Of a stretch of DNA of 64,000 bases, positions 10,801 to 22,800 are shown piece by piece. The notes beneath the pieces were generated by a model that saw only the letters and a list, made by a program, of their open reading frames with translations, had not been told where the DNA came from and did not search any database. The translations under genes and the position numbers were made by a program. Each line of letters begins with the position of its first letter. Position 1 is the stretch's first letter. This DNA is from Thalassia testudinum. Taxonomy: Eukaryota; Streptophyta; Magnoliopsida; Alismatales; Hydrocharitaceae. Location: assembly GCA_037157565.1 (NCBI GenBank), contig JAZHRO010000019.1:64912501-64976500 (forward strand), given 5' to 3'.

Positions 10801-13800
10801 CAATAAGTTGAGTCAGTCAGTACATAAAGAAGCCAACCTATGGCGTCTGGCGTGATGTGTGCCTAATTTTGTGATACCTGAAAGGGAATCCAGGAAAGGG
10901 CCTCCATCACAAAGACAATAGGTCTGTTGATATTATCTCGTACTCAGATGCAAACTATGTTGGTGTCATTGATGATAGAAGATCGACTACTAGGTACGCG
11001 ATCTTTCTTGGCAGGAACCTTATGTCATAGCGAGGAAAGAAGCAAGTTGTGGTGGCTAGGTCTAGTACAGAAGCAAAATACAAGGCTATGACTTATGTGG
11101 CATGTGAAGTTATGTGGGGAGTATCATTCTTGAAGGATCTTGGGATTTCAACACAAACACTTGTTCCTTTGTATTGTAACAAGTTGGCTACTTACATTGT
11201 CTCAAATCCTGTATTTCATGAGAGGAGCAACACATTGAAGTTAACTGTCACTTTATGCAAAGTGTCGTCATGAAAGGGAAGATTAGTATACTTCTGAGAT
11301 GCAACTTACAGATATCTTCACCAAGACCCTTTCCAAGAAGAGTCATCTATTTCTATGTGACAAGTTGGGGTTGGTAGATATCTACACCCCAACTTAAGGG
11401 GAAGTGCAAAAGTGTTATGCTTTGTGTACTAAGGGTTCGTTTGGACGTGGGGTAAATTTTACCCCACTGAATAGGATAACTTGTGGGATAGAAGAGATTT
11501 ATCTCACACACGCAGATCCCCATGCAGTTTGATTTGACCACTCATGTTGATAACGTTCACTACAGTCACCTCCATGCGACCGTCACTTGCGCTATCCTTG
11601 CATACACCGTAACCCACTAGAAGTACGATCTCATCACTATTCATCATACTATTCATCTTATCCATGACACGTCAGTTATCCCACCTACTTACCCCCGCAT
11701 CCAAACGAAGTTGTTATTTTTATTTTTTGTTTGTATGGGTATGTAATTTTCCCATGTCTCTCTTCTATATAAGAGAGACTAGGATTTTCCTTGGAAAATG
11801 GAACAATCTATTCCGTTCATAGTGAAAATCATCCAATCAGGCAATGGCTTGGAGTTTTGTACTAACTCCTTTCGTGCCTTCTATCGGAAGCATGGAATCA
11901 TTCACCAAATAAGTTATCCCTACACATCATAGTAGAATAATATGGTAGAAAGGAAGCATCAACATATCTTAGATGTTGCGAGAGCTCTCTTAATACAGAA
12001 TAACATACCGACTATGTACATTAATCGGATGCCATTGACAGTTCTTGACGAGCATGTTCCCTATTCCATCTTGTTTCTTGATTGTGAATTGTTTGGGGTG
12101 CCACCCAAGACCTTCGGTTGTGTAGCATTTATGCATTTCCATGATCCCAACAGGGATAGGCTTGCCCCTCGTGTAGTCAAATGCATCTTTGTAAGATATT
12201 CAACAACCCAAAAGGGGTACCACTACTATGACTCGATTGGTAGTAGATGCTATGATGTCAGTGTTGAAGTTGACATTCCATGAGTCAACCTCTTACCATT
12301 CTACATCTAGCTCCTAAATTAGCACTCCTACACCTGAAGATGTAATTGTTATCCTGCTTCCTGTACTCTCAGATACACCATAGAGGCAGCCACCTGAGAG
12401 TCCACCTCTTAATGGTCTCTCTAATAGCATATTCCAGACAATCAACTCTCGCTACCCTACTCAGCAGAAGAGCCAACCACTTACAACCTATTCCTAAGCC
12501 AATACCTTCTCACACATCCAAGGAGTCCTATACTTGGTGCTACAAAGGCCACCATCCCTACTTCTCAAGGAAATTCTGATGTACCACAGTAGCCTGAGAG
12601 TACAGCAATTGAACATTCTAAGCCTAAGTTTGCTGAGATAAATGATTCTCCAAATGATAGTTTTGATATGACATTGCCTTAATCATGTACTATGCATCCA
12701 ATCTCTAAGTACATGTCAATGGCAAGCTTGTCTACTCGGTACAAGAGTTTTATCACCGCTCTCTCAACTATACGTATAGTTACTACCCATTACGAAGTGC
12801 TCCTTGATCCAAAGTGGCGAAAGGCCATGGAAAATGAGATACCCGCACTACATTCTCGCAATACTTGGAGTCTTGTAGAGCCTCCTTCAGATGCAGTTAT
12901 AGTTGGATGTAAGTGGGTCTTCACTGTAAAGAATCATCCAAATGGCTTTGTGGAGAGGTGCAAAGCCTATCTTGTTGCCGAAGGATACACTCAGATATAT
13001 GGAATGGATTACTTCGATACTTTCTCTCCTGTGGTACACCTTCCTACAGTGTGCATGCTCATCTCTATAATTATTCATTGGGATTAGCCATTATATCAAC
13101 TACATTTGAAAAATGCATTCCCCTATAATGATCTCCAAAAGAAAGTATACATGCAGCAACCCCTAAGGTTTGAGGCAAAAGGGAGAGTATACTAAAGTCT
13201 GCAAGCTACATAAGGCAATATACGATGTCAAGCAAAGTTCGAAAGCTTGGTTTCAAAATCTAAGGTCATTGAGACTGTGGGATTCAGAAGATTCACCGTC
13301 AATTACTCTCTTTTTATATGGAAGACGAATACTGGGATTGTACTGATGCTTGTTTATGTTGATGACATCATCCTAACTAGGAATAATGCATAGGAAATTA
13401 AGGTTACCAAGGAGTTCTTTGCCAAGCACATTGTTACAAAAGACTTGGGGTTACTCCGTTACTTCCTTGGGATTGAAGTAGCTAGGAATACACAGAGTTA
13501 TTTTCTCTTCGAGGAAGTATGTGATAGATCTCCCTCAAGAAACTGGCATGTTGGGTGCAAAACTTGCTTCTATTCTATAGATCCAAGTATACATTTGTAT
13601 GATAATGACTAAAGTCAAGTTGAAGCTAGATAATTCAGATATCTAATATGAGAGCTATTATATGTTACTATGACATGACTTAATATTGTTCTTGTAGTTA
13701 GCAAAGTAAGCCATTTTATGGATGGGCTGAGGAGGGTCCATTAAGATACTACAATGATGATTCTTAGGTACCTCAAGTCCTCACCAGGAAAGGGCCTATT

Positions 13801-16800
13801 TTTTACTCATGATAGATCATTAGATATGGTAGTTTATACTGATGCAGATTACGCAAGGTATGCAAACAAGAGGAAATCCACTATTGCATTTTGCACCTTT
13901 GTTAGGTGAAACCTAGTCACATGGAAGAGTGACTGTAGTGGCTAGGTTGAGCGTAGGTCCAAATACAAGATTGTGGCACAAGCTGCAGCTAAGCAGATGT
14001 GGATTCGTTCTGTGCTAGGGGATCTCCATATTCACTAGCCCCATAGAGATAAAGTGTGAAAATAAGGCGATTCTCTTCATAGCTAACAATTCGATTTTCC
14101 ACGAGTGAACGAAGCATGTAGAAGTGGATCATCACTACAGTCAAGACATGATCCATAAAGGTCTTATTTATGCGTCTCATGTGTCCTCAGCAAATCAGGC
14201 AGCTGATATGTTCACCTAAGCACTTCCCCGTGCTACCTTTGATAGATGTGCCAAGCAAAGCATAAAGGATATCCATGCTCTAGCTTGAAGCTGAGCGTTG
14301 AGATTATTTCGATTTTATATTGTTGTCTTTAGTTCTATTTTATTTCCAAACTTTTTGTAATTGTCTCCCTAGCTCCTCTTCATATATGTAAAGATCCTCA
14401 GGTTTCTTTTGGATAGTAGAAGAGTTTTCTTTCTCTAACAATAGTATAAAATAAATCAAGACAATAATATTTATCTCAATTTCTCCCCTCCTCCTGGAAG
14501 CTATATTTATCATTTGGGGCCTCGTTAACGTTTGCAACTTGGTCCTCAGAAGTGATATCAGTATGTGGATCTCTGATGTCATTTGCAATCACAGAAATAC
14601 CTTGATTTCTTATTACTTACACAGATATCCTTAAAATTTTCTCTACTTTAGAGCATATACCCCTCCATAACATATTTCATTAAAATCAAAGAAATTGGAC
14701 TTAAGAAGTAAAGCTATTTTCGGTAAAGTCCAACTCCGTTAATTTTAAGAACAAGGGAGAGGTTAACTTTGTGAGGGATTGAACATGAAAAATCCATTAC
14801 TTTTTAGTCTTCCATTAATTTTGATGGAGTATTTGATGAAGGGTACACCTGTCTAAAACCAAGTAACTTTTAGATATTCACGTAAATAGCAAGAAGTCAA
14901 GGCTATTTGTGTGATTGCAAATGCTTCCAGGGAACCTATATAAAAATCCCTATAGATAAAACCCTAATGAATCATGCCATGCATGTAAGGGGTGTAATTG
15001 TTGTTTTTCTTCCATAATTTTCTTTCTTTGTGACGTGATTGTGTCTGTCTGGGCGTCACAATTAGACTTGGCTTTTTCTGTTTTGCTACTTATGGACATT
15101 GGAGCTTTTTGTTATTCTGCATTCTATTTCTGATTGATTATTTCATTTGATTCTTCCTTTATGGCAAAAATGATGATCGCATGAGATTAACAACCACCTG
15201 CTTCATTAATCTACTATAAAAAGATTCACTGGATAAAAAACCATCGCAAGGATGCTCAAAAGTACCTTAAAGCTTCCAAGTACCAACAAACATACTCCAC
15301 AAAACCTCTTTCCCCCTAAAAATTAGGCCATTCTTCTGTTTCCAGTAGTCTAAAACAGAACAAAAGGTCCCACTCATTCTCTTTTCGTATGAAAGGTTCA
15401 TAGGCAAGTGTCTTCATGAGGCTGTGCAGGATGTGGGTTGGAATAGCCCGATAGATGAAGAGATAGTAACTCTTCTTTCTCATGAGACATGGGAGTTACT
15501 TCTATATTCTGCTCGAGCTACCATCATTGATTGTAGTCTTGCAGATGGGTGTATATAGTAAAATATTTACCAAATGATACACTTGAATGGCTTAAGGTAA
15601 ATCTAGTGGTCAAGAGCTTTACGTAGATACATGGAGTACATTATTTTGGACATTCTAACCAGTTGTTCTTGTCAGCTCTCTCAGGATCATTTTTTCAGTT
15701 GATAAAGATTAGCCCCTTTATCAACTTGATATCTGTTGAGAGTGTTTTTCGTGTATGTTTCTTTCTGCAGGAATTGTGTTGTATTTGTCCCATTACCTCT
15801 CTCTATAAAGGAGAGGTAGGATTTCTTAGAATAATTAAGTCTTGTTATTTCTCTTAACTAGGTATTAGAGAAGCGATCCTAGATCTATGCCCTAACACCT
15901 CCACCAAAATAAGCCTCCAACCCTTTCCACCTGAACCCCTTCCTCACCAGCGGCAGATCACCAAGGACGCAGTCCTTTCCGGCCAATAGAACACCGCCGC
16001 CGCCTTCTCCCCAGCCAGTGCCAACAAGGAGGAGGAGGCTCTCCATCGCTGGCCCCTCCTTGTGCATCGCCGCAACCAGCAGGGTCTACCCTGTGCGCCC
16101 CCACTAGTAAGGACAGACCTCCCATCGGTCTCCTCCCTGTGCATCAGTGCTGTTGGCAGGGCCTAAACTCGTGTGCTGCCACCGGTGATGGTGGTCTGAA
16201 GGTCAGGCACTGCCCCGGGTCTCTCGCTTGCTCAACCCGGATCACGTGAGCTTCCTTCTCAATCTCAAGCTTGTGACTGTTCAGATCTTGAATAAAGAAT
16301 CTGATTATGTGATTCAGAGATCTGTTCCATGATTTTCCAAATATGAATACGGGTTTGAAGCTTCCTTGTGTTGGAGATTGGATTGGAGTGCCATGGCATT
16401 ATCTAGTTCATCCAAGGTTGCGTTGAACGCTCGTACGGACACCAAGGGCTACAAGAGCCCTTTCTTTGGTCCGATGATTAGACTTGACAAAACCAATTTA
16501 CCCGCGGTGGTCCCAAATGTTTTTGATGACTGTTCGTGGTCATGTTAAAGAGAAGATTCTAAAATAGCCCAAGCCAACAGACAAGATAGGGATAAAGACA
16601 ACGCTATGGTCTGTGCTTGATTGATGAATTCTATGATTCCCAGGATAGGTGATGAGATCATGTAGTAGATGTGTGAGTCTCTTGCTGAGACATATTCTCA
16701 AGAAACGAACTCAGCGCCCATGTTTCAGATTTACCATGAGCTTTTTCAGTTGTGACAGGAGGGTTGATCTTTAGCCCAATATTATTCACAGATGAAAAGT

Positions 16801-19800
16801 TTATTGGAGAGGCACAATTCTTATCGACCGGGATGTGCTAGATCTTCTTGGTGTGAGTTCAAGAAGGAGCTTGCTATTTCTCTCTCTCTCTCAAGTTTAG
16901 GTCCTACCTTTTCTACAACACGAGACCATATTCTTGCCCTGTCTGAGCTCCCTTCTCTGGAGGAGACCTATAGCAAACTGAGCAGGATTGTTCTTTCTGC
17001 TCCTCCTGTGAAGATCACTGCCCAAACCATTGCCCTGGTTGCTTCTTCTAATCACACGCATGGTGGCTCGTCTATTCGAGGTCGTGGCCGTGGGCATGCA
17101 CTCGAAGGGCGTTCTCGTTCACCATGCACCTAGTGTGGCCATTTGGGCCATTCTGAGGCTACGTGCTAGCAAAAGCATGAGAAGCCTATGACTACACACC
17201 AGGCTACGAAGACAAATATTTCTAGAGAAACTGTTTCACGTGCAAAGTTTGATGATTTACTGCAAAATCAACTATCTCAGACAGCTCCTCCACCAGAGAC
17301 AACTGCTACTACCTCTACTTCAGGTATAAAGGTTGTTTGTTCTACTTTTGTACATAGTGCTGGCAGTTGGCTTGTTGATTCAAGTGCTTCCAGTGGTGAT
17401 CATGGTGAATTTTCAGAGTTGAAATCAGTTCCCCCTCGCAAGACAATATAGGTAGCTGATGGCAGGTTATCCCGGGTTACAGGAAAGAGGAAGATGTCCC
17501 TTTCTTCTAGTCTGAATCTGCTAAATGTGTCATGTGTTCCTAATGTCCCGCTCAGTCTTCTTTCAGTTAGTAAAATTACTCGTGAGCTGAACTGTAGGGC
17601 AATTTTTTATGCTCAATCTTGTGTCTTGCAGGACCGTCTCAAGGGGAGGACGATTGGTGGAGGACATGAAGAAGAAGGGGTTTACCGCTTGAGTCGTTTA
17701 CCTATTATCGCTACTGTTGTGGGTCAGGTGGAGGTTGCCTTGGCTTCTGGATCTCCCATCCAATGGCATCTTCATCTGGGACATATTCCCTTAGAGCGAC
17801 TTAGGTGTATATTGCCCCACATTCCTGCTAGTACCACCATCACTTGTGATGCTGTCATCTTGGCAAATACCAACTTCCCGTCAATCTAGGTCTTCACATA
17901 TTTTTGATTTAATTCATATGGATGTATGGGAGCCAACTCATATTTCTGATAAACTTGGTCATCGTTACTTTCTGATTGGTTGATGATTTTTCTAGAGTTA
18001 CTTGGTTGTTTTTTAAAGAATAAATCTGATGTTGGGCGTATTACTAAAAACTTTATTGCTGAAATCAAGACCCAATTTTCTATTACCATTAAAATGTTCT
18101 AATCTGATAATGCTTTGGAGTTTACCACTGCTCGTTTACGTCAATTGTTTGGTGTTCATTGTACCATTCATCAGACCACCTGTGTTCATGCTTCTCAGCA
18201 AAATGATGTTGTTAAGAGGAAACACAAGCATTTTCTTGATGTGGCACGCACCCTATTGATACACCATTCTATGCCTGCATTATACTCGAGGGATGCTGTT
18301 CCTATAGCTTATTTTCTTATAAACAGGATGCTGAATGCTACTATCCATGAGCAGATTCCTTTAGTGTGCTGTCTTTGTCCATATTCAGGGTACAGGATGG
18401 GACAAACTGACACCTAGGGCTGTCAAGTGTGTTTTCCTGGGGTATTCGCGAAATTAGAAAGGATATAGGTGTTTTGATCGGCATAATTCACGTCATTATA
18501 TGAGTATTGATGTTGCTTTCCATGAAGCTATATCCTTCTTTTCTATATTTAGGATTGAATTATCTTCATGTTCTGAGGATGCACCTATGCCCATTTCTCC
18601 TATACCCTTCGATGCTATACCTGCTACTGCTCCTACTAAACAAAAATATACTAAGCCTATCGTTACTTATTATCGGCCTCATACTACCTTCAGATGCCCC
18701 CCTTCACTAACACCAATCTCTTAGTCTCAGGTGAGCTCCAGTTCTTTAGACACTGACATCTCTGTGCCTAGTGGTGACTCTACAAGTTCTGCAGATCTAG
18801 TTTGTACCTCAAAGCCTTTGCAAGAGACATTACATGAGGATCTTGACCTTCCTATTGCTATAAGGAAGGCTTCTCACCACTGTCCCAAATATCCTTATAC
18901 AAGCACAATTTCTGCCAATGGTCTAGAAATTGCATTTGGCAAGTTTTGTTATGCACTTTTTGCTGCAGAGATTCCTTCCAATTATCAGCAAACCATGCTT
19001 GATCCAAAGTGGAATCAAGCCATGGAGAATGAAATAGCTACGCTTCAAGCTCATGGTACCTATGAGCCTACCGCACTACCTGAGGGAGCGACTGTTGTTG
19101 GGTGCCATTACATGCTTGCCCAGAAGTTTAACCCAGATGGGTTGATTTTTAGATATAATGCCCACTTGGTGGCAAAGGGGTTTACTCAAATATATGGAGT
19201 AGACTTCTTTGACACATTTTCTCCTATTGTCCATTTGTTGACAGTGCGGGTACTTATTACGGTAGCAGCACACTTTGATTGGATGCTTCACCAGCTAGAT
19301 GTCAAGAATGCCTTCCTGTATGGTGATTTATAGGAAAAAGTATATATGCAGCAACCACCAGGTTATGAAAGGCAGGGCGAGTGTGTATGTCACTTGAGGA
19401 AAGCCATTTATGGACTTAAGCAAAATTTCCGTGCCTCACAGGTTGTTAAGGAGGATGGATTTCAGAGGTTATCTGCAGATCATTCTTTATTTGTCAAAAA
19501 AACATAGAAAGGAGTGGTGTGAATCCTTGTGTATATGGATGATCTTATTGTTACAAGAGATGATACTGATGGGATTACGCACATTAAGGGACGCTTGGCA
19601 TAACAATTTGTGATGGACTTAGGTCCTCTGAGGTACTTTCTAAAGATAGAGGTGGCACATAGCTAAAGAGGTGTGGTTTTATCTTAAAGAAAGTATGCTC
19701 TTGATATTTTACAGGAGACTGATATGCTTGGAGCGAAACCAACGAATATTCCCATGGATCCAAAGGCTCATTTATATGATCCTGAATCACCACCTGTAGA

Positions 19801-22800
19801 CAGTAGATAATATAGACAGCTAGTAGACAAGCTGTTATATCTCACTATTATTAGACCAGAGCTTTCATTTGTCGTTGGTAGACCAAGTCAGTTTATGGCC
19901 AAACCTACTAGACAACATTAGGAGGCTACTATGATGATCTTGCGGTATATCAAGAAAGTTCCAGGATGGGGTCATTTGTTTACTAAGGGAACTTCTATGT
20001 CAGTGGTTGCTTATTCTAATGCAGATTATGCGGGTTGTCTAATAGATAGAAAGTCTACTACAATATTCTACACATATTTAGCTAGCAATCTTGTAACGTG
20101 GAAAAGCAAAAAGCAAGCTGTTATTTCCCGATCTAGTGTGGAATCTAAATATAGAGCCATGACTCAAACATCTGCGGAGCTTATGTGGGTGAAGTCCCTT
20201 CTTGCTTATTTATATGTTCATATTGATGGCACCATGGAGATGCGTTATGATAATGTGGCTACTACCTACATTACTAACAACTCATGTTCCACAAACGTAC
20301 AAAACATGTGAAAGTAGATTATCATTATACATGAGACCATCCAAAAAGGCTATTTACATACAACTCCAATTACTACTGATGATCAGAATGCAGACATCTT
20401 TACCAAGCCTCTCAACCGCTCAACATTTAAGTTTTGTTATTTAAAGTTGAACATGATTGATATCTATACTCCAACTTAAAAGGAAATGTTGAGAGTATTT
20501 CATATATGTCTCTTTCTATAGGCAGTTGTGTTGTACTTTTCCCATTACCCCTCTCTATAAACGAGAGGTCGAATTTCTCATAATAATTAACTCTTGTTAT
20601 TCTTTTCAAAAATAATTAAATCTTGCCATTTCTCTGAACTACATCAAAAGTGCATTTGTTTATGGTATTTGGCTCATCTTGTGAGGCTAAATTAGCTCAT
20701 CACATCAATCAATAGTAGCGAAGCTTGCAGAAGTCTCTCCTTGGAATTCATTTGTTTGATACTCCCGATTTCAGGGAGGGGCGATTTTGAGTTGGTGTTT
20801 CATCATCCTCTAACTTTTCTATTATTTTGATACTTTTTCAGGAAATTGAATGAAATGATTTACTTTCAATAGAAACATTGTGGTTCGAGACTATAGAGTC
20901 ATAAGTACAAAAATATTTCTAAGAGACAAAGCACCCATAACACATATAATAAGAAATTAAAAAAGACTATAAATGCTAATACTCCCCCTCAAATTAGAAC
21001 ATAAATATTTATCATACTCAACTTAAATATACAAGAATCAAATAAAGATTTGACCAAGAAGTTCGTAAAACTATTTGTAATCTACTCCTCAAATGTGACT
21101 GAAGTAGTATATAATGATCCCTTTTAAATAATGTCCCTGGTATAGTGACAATCGACCTCAACCTGCTTCGTCCTCTAGTGAAATGCTGAGTTGTTGGCAA
21201 TGAAGGTGACTGCTCTATAATCACATCGCATCTCCATGGGACTAAAAAACTACACCTACAGGTCAATAAGCAAGGATTTGATCAACATCATCTCTACAAT
21301 TATCTGAGCCATAACTTTGTACTAAGACTCAACATTGAATCTCGCAACTAGATCCTATTTCTTACTCCTCCATGTGATCAAATTTTCTACTAAGTGTAGA
21401 ACTCAGTAGTGGATTTGCAATGCACATGACATCCGACATAGTCTGTATCAGAGTAGTCAACCAACGTCATAGAAGACCCTTTGAAGAAAAGACCCTTCTC
21501 AGGAGCCTTCTTGACATATCGAAGCATCATCAATGCTGCATCCCAATGCTGACGTATCAGCTTAGCCATAAATTGACTCAGTCTCCCAACTACAAAGGAA
21601 ATATCAAGCCTTGTGATAGTGAGATATAGCAGTTTACCCACAAGCTGCCTGTACCGCTTGCTATCCACCACCTATACATCCTCATCATAGAGTGGGGTAT
21701 CTTGGGATCCATAAGAATATTAGCCTCCTTGGTCCCAAGCATACCAACCTTCTGCAGAATATCTAAAGCATACTTCCTCTGAGACAAGAACACACCATTC
21801 TTGCTGCAAGCAAACTCAATACTAAGGAAGTACCATAGAACCTCCAGGTCCTTCATGACAAACTATCCTGCTAAGATGTGCTTAACCTCAGCAATACCCT
21901 GCTCATCATCCTCTATGATAATTAAATCAACATAAATAAGAAGTACCACAGTATCTCGTCTAGTCATCCTGACAAAGAGTGAAAAATCAACCGTCGATCT
22001 CCTGAATCCAGCTGCCTCCTAACCTGTGACAACTTCTAGAATCAGGCTCTGGGACTCTATTTAAGGTCATAGATAGCCTTCCGTAATCGGCATACACACT
22101 CTTTGCTCTCAAAGTCAGGTGGCTACTGCATATAGACTTCCTTTTGAAAATCACCATAGAAAGCATTCTTCACATCCAATTGATGCAAAAGCCAATCTAA
22201 CTGAACCGCCACTACAACCAACACCCAGATCGTGAAAAGTCTGGCAACTAATGAGAATATGTCAAAGAAGTCCACCCCATAAGTCTAGGTAAACCTCTTT
22301 ACTACAAGGTGTACTTTGTACCTAAAAACATCACCATCAGGATTGAACTTCACAGTAAATATCCACCGATAACTAACAAGTGCAGTACCATCAGGAAGTG
22401 GAGTGAACTCCCAAGTCTCACAGCCTCGAAGAGCGACCATCTCATCCTCCATGGCTGCCCGCCATTTTGGATCAAGCATGGCCTTACGGTGAGTAGCTGG
22501 AATCTGCGTAGTAACTAACACCTGAATTAATCCAACAAATCCAAGAGCTAAACTATCAGTAGCAAGTGCCCCCGTCATGAGATAAATAGTGTAAATCTGT
22601 GGTCGCTTCCGAATGGCTATCGGAAGATCAAAATCATCGCCTGACACATTACCTGTCATGTCTCTATGACCATCAGATGGCAAACATACATCAACGTCTA
22701 AAGGACTCACCTGAGAAGCCGATGGTGAAGACGAGGGCGGGGGTCCCTGATAGGTAGTATGAGGATGGACATATGTCTGGAGTGGCCCAGTCAGGCGTGG

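Larger units (their letters stand above)
7386..11821 (+). mobile_element. Ty1-copia element B, nested in element A integrase
   Basis: LTRs of about 135 bp at 7386-7520 and 11413-11821 (the second enlarged by a 277-bp MITE). Shared blocks include CCATGTCTCTC, TATAAGAGAGACTAGG and TTTTCTTGGAAAAT-like sequence. The 5' LTR is followed by TGGTATTAAAGC (primer site), and the 3' LTR is preceded by CAACTTAAGGGGAAG (polypurine tract). The internal region has protease, integrase, reverse transcriptase and RNase H in copia order, all broken. Flanking target duplication is no longer clear. Confidence 0.85.
5443..14440 (+). mobile_element. Ty1-copia element A, degenerate, host of element B
   Basis: LTRs of about 146 bp at 5443-5589 and 14296-14440 share the TGTTGAGA-like start, TTATATTGTTGYCTTTAGTT block, TCTCCCTAGC and the TTTCTTTCTCTAACA end. 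The 5' LTR is followed directly by TGGTATCAGA, the initiator-Met tRNA primer site. Between the LTRs are gag-like sequence, an HHCC-type pre-integrase, an integrase split by element B, a reverse transcriptase with YVDD near 13355, and RNase H-like sequence to about 14200. Frames are broken by many stops and shifts. The very short LTRs would fit the Ale/Retrofit side of copia, which is a guess. No clear target duplication. Confidence 0.85.
15733..20638 (+). mobile_element. Ty1-copia element C, nested in fragment D
   Basis: LTRs at 15733-15857 and 20487-20638 share TGTTGAGAGT, TGTGTTGTA(T/C)TT, CCCATTACC, CTCTCTATAAA and the TTGTTATT end; the 3' copy is longer because of a short internal duplication (AATAATTAA-x-TCTTG repeated). 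Primer site GGTATTAGAG follows the 5' LTR. A decayed polypurine tract CAACTTAAAAGGAAA precedes the 3' LTR. Flanks ATATC (before) and ACATC (after) are a likely 5-bp target duplication, 4 of 5. Domains run gag, protease, integrase, RT, RNase H. It is the best-preserved copia here but still has many stops. Confidence 0.85.
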
